A stretch of 33,953 nucleotides of DNA from the NCBI RefSeq assembly GCF_002929845.1, contig NZ_PJJS01000025.1, positions 1-33,953 of the forward strand, in the 5' to 3' direction. This DNA is from Cryobacterium sp. M96 (lineage in GTDB: Bacteria > Actinomycetota > Actinomycetes > Actinomycetales > Microbacteriaceae). Made by a program: the position numbers and the translations under genes. A model generated the notes under the pieces. It did not search any database, had not been told where the DNA came from, and saw only the letters and a program-made list of their open reading frames with translations. Below are positions 14,666 through 24,105 of the stretch, piece after piece; the first letter of the stretch is position 1; each line of letters begins with the position of its first letter.

Positions 14666-16702
14666 ATGAACTCGCGAGCAGCCACTTCGAACGGTGCGGC
14701 CCCGGCCCACCCGTTCGTGCACGAGGGCATCGCCTACGGCTGTGACTACAACCCGGAGCAGTGGGGTCCCGAGACCTGGGCCGAGGATGTGCGCCTCATG
14801 CGCGAGGCCGGCGTCGACCTGGTGGCCATCAACATCTTCGGCTGGTCGAACCTCGAGCCGCGTGCGGGCGAGTACGACTTCGACACCCTCGACACGATCA
14901 TCGAGCTGCTCCACACCAACGGGATCCGGGTCAACCTCGGCACCGGCACCTCGTCGCCGCCGCCGTGGCTGACCACACTTCACCCCGAGATCCTTCCGGT
15001 CGCCGACGACGGCACGACCCGTTTCCCCGGCGGTCGCCAGGCCTGGTGCCCGAGCTCGGCCGTGTTCCGTGAGCATGCGCTGGCCCTGGTCGAAAAGGTC
15101 GCCGAGCGGTACGGCCACCACCCGGCCATCGCCCTCTGGCACGTGTCCAACGAATTGGGCTGCCACAACGCGCTCTGTTACTGCGACGACACCGCCGCCG
15201 CGTTCCGTCTCTGGCTTCAGGCGCGTTACGGCACCATCGATGCTCTCAACGCAGCCTGGGGTACCTCCTTCTGGAGCCAGCGGTACGGCCAGTGGGCCGA
15301 GATCCTCACCCCGCGGCTCACGCTGTCCAGCCATAACCCCGGCCAGGTGCTCGACTTCCACCGGTTCAGCTCCGCCGAACTGCTCGACTACTATCGCCGC
15401 GAGAGCGCGGTGCTGCGCCGCCACTCGAACGTGGCCGTGACCACCAACTTCATGGTCACCGCGCACATCCGCAACCTCGACTACTGGGCCTGGGCCGGCG
15501 ACATGGACATCGTCGCCAACGACCACTACCTCGACCACCGCCTCGCCGACCCGGCCACCGAGCTCGCCTTCGCCGCGGACCTCACCCGCGGGCTCGCCCA
15601 GGGTGAGCCCTGGCTCCTGATGGAACAGGCCGCCGGTGCCGTCAACTGGCAGCCGCACAACCTGGCCAAGGCGCCCGGCGAAATGACCCGCAACTCCCTC
15701 GCCCACGTCGCCCGCGGTGCGGACGGCGTCTGCTTCTTCCAGTGGCGCGCCTCCCCGCAGGGGTCGGAGAAATTCCACTCCGCCCTGGTGCCCCACGCCG
15801 GCACCGACACCGTGCTCTGGCGCGAGGTCGTGGCCCTGGGCGCAACCCTGGATCGTCTTGCCGAGGTCACCGGCAGCCGGGTCGTCGCGGATGCCGCGAT
15901 CATCTTCAGCTGGGAATCCTGGTGGGCAGGCGACGGCGAATCCCGTCCGTCCCACGCGGTGCGCTACCTCGACCAGGTGCACGCCGCCTACGCGGCCCTG
16001 CACGAACTCGGCGTCACGGTCGACATCGTCTCCCCGGATGCCGACCTCTCGGGCTACCGCCTCGTCGTCGTCCCGTGCCTCTACCTGGTCTCGGACGCGC
16101 AGGCCGAAAATCTCAACGCCTACGTCGCCGCCGGTGGCCACGCCCTGATCACCTTCTTCAGCGGCATCGTCGACGTAGACGACCGGGTGCGCACCGGCGG
16201 TTACCCCGGCGCGTTCCGCGAGATCCTCGGCATCACGGTGGAGGAGTTCTCTCCGCTGCTGCCCGGCCACGTTCTCGCTCTCGACACCGGCGCCGCCGCG
16301 AGCCTGTGGAGCGAACGCCTGCGCATCGACACCGCCGAGGTGGTCGCGAGCTACATCGACGGGCCGCTGCCCGGCATCCCCGCCATCACCCGCAATCGGC
16401 ACGGAGGCGGCACCGCCTGGTACGTCGCCACCGCGCTGGAGGCCGGCGCCCTGCGGGACGTCCTGCGCAGGATCGCCCAGGAGGCTCGGGTCACCGCGGT
16501 CGGCCCGGAGCGCACCGGAGCCATCGAGGTCGTGCGCCGTGTGAGCTCCACCCACAGCTATCTGTTCATCATCAACCACGGTTCGGGCGACGTCGAGCTT
16601 CCGGCCGCCGGCCACGAGCTCGTCACCGACGAACCCGTCGGTCGAATCGTGCGCGTGCCGGCCGGAGCCGTCCGCGTGATTAGAGAGGACCCCTCATCAT
16701 GA
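14666..16702 (+). CDS. Beta-galactosidase, GH42 family
   Basis: A 678-residue cytoplasmic glycosidase that cleaves terminal beta-galactosides. The N-terminal TIM barrel starts at YGCDYNPEQW (24-33). The acid/base is Glu163 in WHVSNELG and the nucleophile is Glu320 in LLMEQAAGAVNW. Cys128, Cys166, Cys171 and Cys173 fit the zinc-binding cysteine cluster of many GH42 enzymes. A trimerisation domain and a small beta domain complete the usual ~680 residues. AGGGAG 4 nt before the ATG and the operators upstream set the start; a longer frame beginning inside operator 2 is discarded. It is the first gene of the operon and its TGA overlaps the next ATG. Confidence 0.96.
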   Translation: MNSRAATSNGAAPAHPFVHEGIAYGCDYNPEQWGPETWAEDVRLMREAGVDLVAINIFGWSNLEPRAGEYDFDTLDTIIELLHTNGIRVNLGTGTSSPPPWLTTLHPEILPVADDGTTRFPGGRQAWCPSSAVFREHALALVEKVAERYGHHPAIALWHVSNELGCHNALCYCDDTAAAFRLWLQARYGTIDALNAAWGTSFWSQRYGQWAEILTPRLTLSSHNPGQVLDFHRFSSAELLDYYRRESAVLRRHSNVAVTTNFMVTAHIRNLDYWAWAGDMDIVANDHYLDHRLADPATELAFAADLTRGLAQGEPWLLMEQAAGAVNWQPHNLAKAPGEMTRNSLAHVARGADGVCFFQWRASPQGSEKFHSALVPHAGTDTVLWREVVALGATLDRLAEVTGSRVVADAAIIFSWESWWAGDGESRPSHAVRYLDQVHAAYAALHELGVTVDIVSPDADLSGYRLVVVPCLYLVSDAQAENLNAYVAAGGHALITFFSGIVDVDDRVRTGGYPGAFREILGITVEEFSPLLPGHVLALDTGAAASLWSERLRIDTAEVVASYIDGPLPGIPAITRNRHGGGTAWYVATALEAGALRDVLRRIAQEARVTAVGPERTGAIEVVRRVSSTHSYLFIINHGSGDVELPAAGHELVTDEPVGRIVRVPAGAVRVIREDPSS

Positions 16703-17661
16703 GCGCACCTGCCGTTCCCCTGACGGATGCCCCGGGCAGCGCTGCCCGAAAGAGGCCCCGCGCCGCCAAGCCAGCCAAGGCCCCCGGAGCGAAGCCCCGC
16801 GTGCAGCACACGGGCGCGATCCTTGCGTTCGTGCTGCCGTTCGGTACCCTATTCGCCCTGTTCTACCTCGTCCCGATCGGCTACGCGATCTACCAGTCAC
16901 TGCTCGTGATCGAGCGCGAGGGCACCTTCGGCCAGGCTACCGAGGTCTTCGGCGGACTGACCCAGTACATCCTGGTGTTCCAGAATGGGCCGTTCTGGGA
17001 GTCGATCACCCGGGTGCTCGCCTTCGGCGCCGTGCAGGTTCCGATCATGCTCGGTCTCGCGCTGCTGTTCGCCCTGTTGCTGGACTCGCCGCTCGTGCGC
17101 GGCAAGAGATTCTTCCGGCTGGCGTTCTTCGTCCCCTACGCGGTCCCCGGCGTCATCGCCGCGATCATGTGGGGCTACCTCTACTCACCCAATCTGTCGC
17201 CGTTTCGCGCCGTCACCGAGAACATCAACTTCCTCTCGGCCGACCTCGTGCTCTGGGCCATCGCCAACGTCGTCACCTGGGTGTTCGTGGGCTATAACAT
17301 GCTCATCATCTACTCCGCGCTGCTGGCGATCCCGACCGAACTCTACGAGGCCGCCCGCCTCGACGGCGCCGGCCAGCTGCGCATCGCCTGGTCGGTCAAG
17401 ATTCCGCTGATCATGCCGGCGATCATCCTGACCGCCATTTTCTCGATCATCGGCACCCTGCAGCTGCTCGCCGAACCGCAGGTCTTCCGCAGCTTCAGCT
17501 CGGCCGTGACCAGCACGTTCACCCCGAACCTGACGGTGTACTCCACCTCGTCGATCCCGAACTTCAACCTGGCCGCCGCGTTCTCCGTTGTGCTGGCCCT
17601 GGCCACGTTCATCCTCTCCTTCACGTTCCTGAAGTTCACGCAGCGTAAGGAAGCCAAGTGA
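16699..17661 (+). CDS. Galactoside ABC transporter permease, MalF type
   Basis: A 320-residue membrane protein. A basic, Pro/Ala-rich cytoplasmic tail (1-38) is followed by six predicted membrane segments, the first at about 40-66. The EAA loop (ELYEAARLDGAG ... IPLIMP) is at about 214-240 and contacts the ATPase. ATGA overlap with the GH42 stop and GTGA overlap with the next permease indicate tight translational coupling. It imports the galactoside substrate of the flanking GH42 and GH36 enzymes. Confidence 0.95.
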   Translation: MSAPAVPLTDAPGSAARKRPRAAKPAKAPGAKPRVQHTGAILAFVLPFGTLFALFYLVPIGYAIYQSLLVIEREGTFGQATEVFGGLTQYILVFQNGPFWESITRVLAFGAVQVPIMLGLALLFALLLDSPLVRGKRFFRLAFFVPYAVPGVIAAIMWGYLYSPNLSPFRAVTENINFLSADLVLWAIANVVTWVFVGYNMLIIYSALLAIPTELYEAARLDGAGQLRIAWSVKIPLIMPAIILTAIFSIIGTLQLLAEPQVFRSFSSAVTSTFTPNLTVYSTSSIPNFNLAAAFSVVLALATFILSFTFLKFTQRKEAK

Positions 17662-18575
17662 GCACCCTGACCCCCACCACCCCCGCCAAGCCGGCTCGCG
17701 GCATCCGTTCAACCGAGGCGAAGGCACCGCGCGCCCAGCGCGAGAGCCCGTTCGCCCGGGTCAGTGCCATGGTCGTCATGGGCGTCTTCACGATCTACTT
17801 CCTGGTGCCGATCTGGTGGCTGCTGGTCGCGGCCTCGAAGAACCGATCCCAGTTCAACAGCACGAACCCGCTCTGGTTCGCCGACTTCTCCCTGTTCGAG
17901 AACATCGGAAACCTGGTGGCCTACCGCGACGGCGTCTACCTCAAGTGGATGCTCAACAGCGCGCTGTACGCCGGTGGCGGTGCCCTCGTGGGTACGATCA
18001 TCGCCGGAATGTGCGGGTACGCACTGGCCAAGTACAACTTCCCGGGACGCGAACTGATCTTCAACGTCGTGCTCGGCGGGGTGCTCGTACCCGCCACGGC
18101 GCTGGCTCTGCCGCTGTTCCTGATCTTCAGCCAGATCAGCCTGACCAACACGTTCTGGTCGGTGTTCCTGCCCAGCCTGGTCAGCCCGTTCGGGGTCTAC
18201 CTCTCCCGCATCTACGCGTCGGCCAGCGTTCCCGACGAACTGATCGAGGCCGCCCGCCTCGACGGCGCCGGCGAACTGCGCACCTTCTTCACGGTCTCGG
18301 TGCGGATGATGGTGCCGGCCCTGGTCACCGTCTTCCTCTTCCAGTTCGTCGCCATCTGGAACAACTTTTTCCTGCCGCTGATCATGCTGCGCGACGAGAC
18401 CCTGTTCCCGGTCACGCTCGGCCTCTACGCCTGGAACTCGCAGGTCAACCAGATCCCCGTGCTGCGCGATTACGTTCTGATCGGCGCCCTGCTGTCGATC
18501 ATCCCGCTGATCATCATCTTCCTGCTGCTCCAGCGCTTCTGGCGAAACGGCCTCAGCGCCGGTTCGGTGAAGTAG
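17658..18575 (+). CDS. Galactoside ABC transporter permease, MalG type
   Basis: A 305-residue permease starting at a GTG that overlaps the previous TGA. The cytoplasmic tail (1-34) precedes the first membrane segment (~36-58). The EAA loop lies at about 194-216 (ELIEAARLDGAGELRTF). The C-terminus ends with a basic LQRFWRNGLSAGSVK tail typical of MalG-like subunits. It pairs with the MalF-type subunit; no ATPase gene is present in the cluster. Confidence 0.95.
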   Translation: MSTLTPTTPAKPARGIRSTEAKAPRAQRESPFARVSAMVVMGVFTIYFLVPIWWLLVAASKNRSQFNSTNPLWFADFSLFENIGNLVAYRDGVYLKWMLNSALYAGGGALVGTIIAGMCGYALAKYNFPGRELIFNVVLGGVLVPATALALPLFLIFSQISLTNTFWSVFLPSLVSPFGVYLSRIYASASVPDELIEAARLDGAGELRTFFTVSVRMMVPALVTVFLFQFVAIWNNFFLPLIMLRDETLFPVTLGLYAWNSQVNQIPVLRDYVLIGALLSIIPLIIIFLLLQRFWRNGLSAGSVK

Positions 18576-18632
18576 CCGGCCTCACCCGCCCCTTAGCTGC
18601 ACCACCCCCACCCCCAAGAGAAAAGAAGAACA

Positions 18633-19964
18633 ATGCAGATCAAGAAGAGAGCAGCCGCCGTCGCCTTGCTCACCGCAGCCACGGTCGTTCTGACCGGCTG
18701 TGCGTCGGGCTCGAGCACGTCCGGCGGTGGCGACGCCGCCGCCTGCGAACCCTCCGAGGGCAAGGTCGACCTCACGTTCACCACCTGGATCCCCGGGATG
18801 GAAGACGTCGCCGCAGTCTGGAATGAGGAGAACCCCGACGTTCAGGTAAAGGTGCAGACCGGCCCGAACGGCAACGGCGGCACGTACCAGAACTTCTTCA
18901 ACCAGCTCAAGGCCGGCAACGCGCCCGACCTCGGCCAGATCGAATACGACGCCCTCCCGAACTTCCGCGTGCAGGACGGCCTGATGGACCTCGCCGCCTG
19001 TGAGGGTGTTCTCGACGCCAAGGACGACTTCGTGGACTGGACCTGGGGACAGGTCAACTTCGGTGAAGAAGACGCAGCCTACGCGGTGCCGCAGGACGCC
19101 GGGCCCATGGCGATGTTCTACCGTGCCGACCTCTTCGCCGCCAACAACATCGCGATCCCGACCACCTGGGAAGAATTCGCGGTTGCCGCCGAAGCCGTGC
19201 GCGCCACCGGCGGCTACATCACCAACTTCTCGCAGAGTGACATCAACCAGTTCGCCGGATTCGTCTGGCAGGCCGGGGGAAGCTGGTTCGAGAACGACGG
19301 CGAGAACTGGACCATCGACCTGACCAGCCCCGAGTCGGTCAAGGTCGCCGACTACTGGCAGGACCTGATCGACCGCGACCTCGTCTCGACCAACCCGCCG
19401 TGGACCGACGAGTGGAACAACGCCTACAACACCGGATCCAACTGGACCTGGAACTCCGCAGCCTGGGGTGCGAACTCCATCGCCAGCGGCGCTCCGGACA
19501 CCGCCGGCAACTGGTCCGTCGCCCTCTCCCCGCAGTGGGCTGCCGGCGAGAACGCCGCCGGCAACTGGGGTGGCTCGTCCACCGCAGTCTTCAAGGGCTC
19601 CGAGCACCCCTACGAGGCGGCCCAGTTCGCGCTGTGGCTGAACACCTCTGACGAGGCGCTCACGATGCTGAACAAGTCGGCCAACCTGTACCCGGCCGCC
19701 AAGAGCGGCCTCGAACTGCCGGCCCTCAAGGAAGGCGTCGAGTTCTACGGCGGCCAGGCCATCTACGACGTGTTCGCCGAGGCATCCGATCACGTCTCGC
19801 CCGACTTCATCTGGGGCCCGACCATGACACAGGTCTACAACGACACCTCCGACGGCTTCAAGGGTGCCGTCACCGGTAGCGGAACTCTGACGGATGCTCT
19901 CACGAGCGCCCAGCAGAGCACGATCGACGCTCTCGAGGCTCAGTCGATCCCGGTCACCAAGTAA
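18633..19964 (+). CDS. Galactoside-binding lipoprotein of the ABC importer
   Basis: A 443-residue precursor with a lipoprotein signal (MQIKKR, hydrophobic core, LTGC with Cys23) and a Ser/Gly-rich tether. The mature part begins with VDLTFTTWIPGMEDVAAVW, the standard start of family-1 solute-binding proteins, and contains many Trp/Tyr residues (for example WTDEW near 257-261 and SNWTWNSAAW) suited to stacking on sugars. It comes last of the three transporter genes, unlike the first operon in the window. A 57-bp gap before it may allow a separate expression level. Its upstream ribosome site is only weakly purine-rich. Confidence 0.94.
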   Translation: MQIKKRAAAVALLTAATVVLTGCASGSSTSGGGDAAACEPSEGKVDLTFTTWIPGMEDVAAVWNEENPDVQVKVQTGPNGNGGTYQNFFNQLKAGNAPDLGQIEYDALPNFRVQDGLMDLAACEGVLDAKDDFVDWTWGQVNFGEEDAAYAVPQDAGPMAMFYRADLFAANNIAIPTTWEEFAVAAEAVRATGGYITNFSQSDINQFAGFVWQAGGSWFENDGENWTIDLTSPESVKVADYWQDLIDRDLVSTNPPWTDEWNNAYNTGSNWTWNSAAWGANSIASGAPDTAGNWSVALSPQWAAGENAAGNWGGSSTAVFKGSEHPYEAAQFALWLNTSDEALTMLNKSANLYPAAKSGLELPALKEGVEFYGGQAIYDVFAEASDHVSPDFIWGPTMTQVYNDTSDGFKGAVTGSGTLTDALTSAQQSTIDALEAQSIPVTK

Positions 19965-19977
19965 CATCAGCTCCACT

Positions 19978-22248
19978 GTGTCGATTCCCTACCTCCGTGC
20001 CGCGGGCACCAGCCTTGTGCTGGATGCCCGCGGCACGGGCGTGCCCGTCATCGTGCACTGGGGTGCCGACCTGGGTGACCTGAACGGTGAACTGCTGGAA
20101 ACGCTGGCCGACGCATCCGTGCCGGCCATCTCGCCGAGTTCGATCGACGTGCCCCTGCGGCTCTCGCTACTGCCCACCCTCGCGGCAGGCTGGAGCGGGC
20201 GTCCGGGCGTGAGCGGGTTCCGGCCCGGTGGGCGCGGCGGCGTGGCCCTCGATCTGCGCCTCACCGAGGTTCAGTCGGGCGGTGTGCGGGCGGGCGTGCC
20301 GTCTGCCTCCGGCCGCACGCTGCCCGGCACACAGGCCCTGACGATCTTTCTGACGGATGCCGCGGCCCGGGTGACCGTGCGCACCGACCTCGAACTCTCG
20401 GTCGAGGGTGTGCTGCGACTGCGCCACACCCTCACCAACACCGGTGACGACCCTGCCTCCGCACCCTTCGAGCTTGGCTCGCTCGACGTCATCCTGCCGG
20501 TGCCCGACCGCGCCGGGGAACTGCTTGACTTCACCGGGCTGTGGACCCACGAGCGTCGGCCGCAGCGCAGTACGCTCGGCCACGGCGTGTGGAGCCGGGA
20601 GTCCCGTCACGGCCGCCCCGGCCACGACGACTCCTATCTGATGGCGGCCGGAACGCCCGGGTTCGGCTTCCGCACCGGCGAGGTATGGGCCACCCACTTG
20701 GCCTGGAGCGGCGACAAACACGTCTGGGCCGAGAACAGCGCGCTGGGCTACTCGGCGCTCGGCAGCGGCGAGCTGCTGGCACCCGGCGAGCTGAGAGTGG
20801 CCCCCGGCGCGAGCCACACCACCCCGTGGACGGTGGCCGTGTACTCGGCTGCCGGGCTGGACGGGCTCTCGGCGCGGCTGCATCCGTGGGTCCGTTCCTG
20901 GTCGACCATCACCGGGCACCGCCCGGTCGTGCTGAACACCTGGGAGGCCGTGTACTTTGACCACGACCTGACGACCCTGGCCCGCCTGGCCGACGCGGCG
21001 GCCGTGGTCGGGGTGGAGCGCTTCGTGCTCGACGACGGCTGGTTCACCGGCCGCTCGGACGACCGGCGGGCCCTCGGAGACTGGTTCGTCGACCCGGTCA
21101 CCTGGCCCGGCGGATTGCACCCGCTGATCGAGCATGTGCACGCGGCCGGCATGGACTTCGGTCTCTGGGTCGAACCCGAAATGGTCAGCGCCGACTCGGA
21201 CGTCGCCCGCGCGCACCCGGAGTGGGTGCTCGGCGGGGTGGACGCGGCTGGTGTCGGGGGTTCTGGGGCCGGTATTGGTTCGGCATCCGTCGGTGTTTCG
21301 TCGCCGGCGCTGACCTGGCGGTTCCAGCGCGTGCTCGACCTCGGCAACCCGGATGCCTTCGGCTGGGTGTTCGCCCGCCTCACCGCCCTGCTCAACGAGT
21401 ACCCCATCGCCTACCTGAAGTGGGACCACAATCGCGACCTGCTGGCCGGCTCCGCCCACCGGCAGACGGTGGCGCTGTACCGGCTCATCGATGCCGTGCG
21501 TGCCGAGCACCCGGGCGTCGAGATCGAGTCCTGCGCGTCGGGGGGAGCCCGGGTCGATCTCGGAATTCTCGAGCGCGTCGATCGGGTCTGGACCAGCGAC
21601 ACCAACGACCCGCTCGAGCGGCAGCAGATCCAGCGGTACTCGAGCGTGCTCCTACCGCCGGAGTACCTCGGCGGGCATCTCGGCGCGGCCACCGCACACA
21701 CCACCGGGCGCACCTCCGAGCTCAGTTTCCGGCTGGCGACCGCCCTGTTCGGCAGCGCCGGCATCGAGTGGGACCTGACCCGCGCGAACGAGTCCGAGCG
21801 GGTGCAGATCGCCACCTGGATCGCCCGCTACAAGCAGCTGCGGCCGCTGCTGCACTCCGGTGTCGTCGTTCGGGCCGACCCCAGCGACCCGGCCCTCGAG
21901 CTGCACGGTGTCGTCTCGCCCGACCAGAACTCGGCCCTGTTCGCCCAGGTGGCGCTCGCCGCCCCGCGCGCGGCACTGCCGGAGCGGATGCGGTTCCCCG
22001 GTCTCGCGCCCGAGCGGCGCTACCGGGTGGCACCGCTTTCGCTCGGCGCGCCCCCGCGCACGATCCAGGATGCCCCGCCGGCCTGGCTGGCGGAGCCGGG
22101 CTCGTCCGGTGCCGCCGGTGCTTTTGGTACCGACGGTTCAGTGACGCTGACCGGAGCTGTGCTCGCTCTCGTCGGGCTGCCCGCGCCGCTGCTCGCCCCG
22201 GAGCAGGCCGCGCTCTTCACCGTCGACGCGGTCGACGGCCGCCGCTGA
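19978..22248 (+). CDS. Alpha-galactosidase, GH36 family
   Basis: A 756-residue cytoplasmic enzyme hydrolysing terminal alpha-galactosides (melibiose, raffinose type). The order is an N-terminal beta-supersandwich (~1-300), a TIM barrel with DDGWF (352-356), GLWVEPEMV (395-403), the nucleophile Asp483 in KWDHNRD (481-487), ESCASGGARVD (517-527) and the acid/base Asp541 in VWTSDTND, then a C-terminal beta domain. A Gly/Ala/Ser/Val-rich stretch at ~419-443 interrupts the barrel just before the nucleophile strand. GTG at 19978, 13 nt after the binding-protein stop, is chosen; longer frames overlap that gene. The Shine-Dalgarno is poor, so coupling to upstream translation is likely. Confidence 0.95.
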   Translation: MSIPYLRAAGTSLVLDARGTGVPVIVHWGADLGDLNGELLETLADASVPAISPSSIDVPLRLSLLPTLAAGWSGRPGVSGFRPGGRGGVALDLRLTEVQSGGVRAGVPSASGRTLPGTQALTIFLTDAAARVTVRTDLELSVEGVLRLRHTLTNTGDDPASAPFELGSLDVILPVPDRAGELLDFTGLWTHERRPQRSTLGHGVWSRESRHGRPGHDDSYLMAAGTPGFGFRTGEVWATHLAWSGDKHVWAENSALGYSALGSGELLAPGELRVAPGASHTTPWTVAVYSAAGLDGLSARLHPWVRSWSTITGHRPVVLNTWEAVYFDHDLTTLARLADAAAVVGVERFVLDDGWFTGRSDDRRALGDWFVDPVTWPGGLHPLIEHVHAAGMDFGLWVEPEMVSADSDVARAHPEWVLGGVDAAGVGGSGAGIGSASVGVSSPALTWRFQRVLDLGNPDAFGWVFARLTALLNEYPIAYLKWDHNRDLLAGSAHRQTVALYRLIDAVRAEHPGVEIESCASGGARVDLGILERVDRVWTSDTNDPLERQQIQRYSSVLLPPEYLGGHLGAATAHTTGRTSELSFRLATALFGSAGIEWDLTRANESERVQIATWIARYKQLRPLLHSGVVVRADPSDPALELHGVVSPDQNSALFAQVALAAPRAALPERMRFPGLAPERRYRVAPLSLGAPPRTIQDAPPAWLAEPGSSGAAGAFGTDGSVTLTGAVLALVGLPAPLLAPEQAALFTVDAVDGRR

Positions 22249-22431
22249 GCAGTCACCGACCAGGCATCCGTCACCCGGGCCGAGCAGGTGGGCGGTGCAG
22301 GTCGTGGCAGGTTTCGCCCGGTTGCGGTCGGGTCGCGGCACCGAAAAACCAGCCTCGGGCAGTACTCTCATCGAAGCACTCGCCTCGGGGAGACCGCCTC
22401 CGCGGGGCACCCTCGCACCGAAGGAACTGTC
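22249..22431. other. Intergenic region before the menC-like gene
   Basis: These 183 bp separate the galactoside operon from the enolase-superfamily gene. I see no gene or convincing terminator. AAGGAAC just before 22432 is the ribosome site of the next gene. Confidence 0.5.
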
Positions 22432-23541
22432 ATGAAAATCGAGAACATCGAACTGCGGCGCGTGCACATTCCCCTCGTGCGGCCCTTCCGCACCTCGTTC
22501 GGCACGTCGACCGAGCGGGCGGTCACGATCGTGCGGGTGACCACCGCGGATGCCGAGGGCTGGGCCGAGTGCGCCGCCGATACGAGTCCGCTTTACAGCT
22601 CGGAGTTCCTCGACGGCAGCGACCTCGTGATTCGCGACCACCTGATCCCGAGGCTGCAGGCGCTCGGCGACCGGCTCACCGCCGAACGCGTCGCCGGGGC
22701 CGTGGAGCCGGTGAAGGGGCACGCGATGTCCAAGGCCGCGCTGGAAACGGCCATCCTCGACGCGCAGCTGAAGGAGGCCGACATCTCGTTCGGCGGCTAC
22801 CTCGGCGCCGTGCGCGACACGGTGCCGGCCGGTGTGTCGGTGGGCATCATGGACTCGATCGACGAGCTGCTCGAGGCCGTGGCCGGCTACCTGGAGGAGG
22901 GCTACCTTCGGATCAAGCTCAAGATCGAGCCCGGTTGGGACCTCGAGCCGGTGCGTGCCGTGCGCGAGCGCTTCGGCGAGGAGCTGCTGCTGCAGGTCGA
23001 CGCGAACACCGCATATACCCTCGCGGATGCCCGTCACCTCGCCCGGCTCGACCCATTCGACCTGCTCCTGGTGGAGCAGCCGCTGAAGGAGGACGACCTG
23101 CTCGGCCACGCCAACCTGGCGAAACGGATCAGAACCCCCATCTGCCTCGACGAGTCGATCGAATCGGCCCGGGATGCGGCCACTGCCATCACCCTCGGTG
23201 CCTGCAGCATCATCAACGTCAAGCCGGCGCGGGTGGGCGGCTACCTGGAGGCCCGTCGCATCCACGATGTGGCGGCCGCGCACGGTGTGCCCGTCTGGTG
23301 CGGCGGAATGCTTGAAACCGGAATCGGTCGGGCGGCGAATGTGGCCCTGGCCGGGCTGCCGAACTTCGTGCTGCCGGGGGACACGTCGGCCTCCAGCCGA
23401 TACTACGAACAGGACCTGACCGCGCCGTTCGTGCTCGAGAACGGGCACCTGCGCGTTCCCACGGGACCGGGCATCGGCGTGGAGGTGCTGACCGATGTGC
23501 TGGCCGGCGTCACGGCATCCGTCACCGACATCAGATTTTAG
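22432..23541 (+). CDS. menC: o-Succinylbenzoate synthase / N-acylamino-acid racemase (enolase superfamily)
   Basis: A 369-residue member of the muconate-lactonising subgroup. Catalytic residues are present: Lys162-x-Lys164 (IKLKIEPGWD), metal ligands Asp190 (LQVDANTAY), Glu215 (LLVEQPL) and Asp240 (ICLDES), and Lys264 (INVKPARVGG). MPLE-type motifs of other subgroups are absent. The sequence style fits the OSBS/NSAR family, which makes o-succinylbenzoate for menaquinone and often racemises N-acylamino acids. No other men gene is in the window, so the physiological role could be either. The start is set by AAGGAACTGTC before the ATG. It is probably transcribed apart from the galactoside operon. 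Confidence 0.85.
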   Translation: MKIENIELRRVHIPLVRPFRTSFGTSTERAVTIVRVTTADAEGWAECAADTSPLYSSEFLDGSDLVIRDHLIPRLQALGDRLTAERVAGAVEPVKGHAMSKAALETAILDAQLKEADISFGGYLGAVRDTVPAGVSVGIMDSIDELLEAVAGYLEEGYLRIKLKIEPGWDLEPVRAVRERFGEELLLQVDANTAYTLADARHLARLDPFDLLLVEQPLKEDDLLGHANLAKRIRTPICLDESIESARDAATAITLGACSIINVKPARVGGYLEARRIHDVAAAHGVPVWCGGMLETGIGRAANVALAGLPNFVLPGDTSASSRYYEQDLTAPFVLENGHLRVPTGPGIGVEVLTDVLAGVTASVTDIRF

Positions 23542-23640
23542 ACCTGACGGCTGACGGATGTCCCGCAGCGCAGCGAGCCTGAGCGAGCAGCTAGCCTGAG
23601 GGAGAAAGCCCGCACCGCACCGGACCCCTGGAGGACACCA

Positions 23641-24105
23641 ATGCTGTTGACCGCCGACCTGTACGACCAGCGCGGGGAAGACCTGCAATCCGTTTCGCTC
23701 CAGTTCCTGAACCTGGGTGGCCTCGCCCGGTTCAGCGGCCCGATCCGCACCGTGACCTGCTTCGAGGACAACGCCCTGCTCAAGTCGGTGCTGTCGACGC
23801 CCGCCGCCGGCGAGGTGCTCGTCATCGACGGCGGCGGCTCGCTGAACACGGCGCTGATGGGCGACATGATCGCCGACCTCGCGGTGCAGAACGGCTGGGC
23901 CGGCGTGGTGATCAACGGTGCGATCCGCGACCGGGTGGCCATCGGAGGGATGCCGCTGGGCGTGAAGGCCCTCGGCAGCAACCCGCGCAAGAGCTCGAAG
24001 GCCGGCGCTGGAGTCACGGATGCCGTCGCCCGGTTCGCCGGCGTGACGTTCACCCCCGGCCGCACGATCTACTGCGACGAAGACGGGATCCTCGTCGAGC
24101 GGTGA
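23641..24105 (+). CDS. RraA-family protein (RNase E regulator-like / 4-hydroxy-4-methyl-2-oxoglutarate aldolase type)
   Basis: A 154-residue soluble protein, close to the usual ~160. Motifs GGGSLNTALMGDMIADLA (64-81) and INGAIRDRVAI (91-101) place Asp75, Arg96 and Asp97 where class II pyruvate aldolases of the HMG/RraA fold bind metal and substrate. Catalysis is therefore possible, and homologues annotated RraA often turn out to have aldolase or oxaloacetate decarboxylase activity. A strong ribosome site (TGGAGG) precedes the ATG by 7 nt. It stands alone between menC and the PepSY-like gene. Confidence 0.88.
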   Translation: MLLTADLYDQRGEDLQSVSLQFLNLGGLARFSGPIRTVTCFEDNALLKSVLSTPAAGEVLVIDGGGSLNTALMGDMIADLAVQNGWAGVVINGAIRDRVAIGGMPLGVKALGSNPRKSSKAGAGVTDAVARFAGVTFTPGRTIYCDEDGILVER

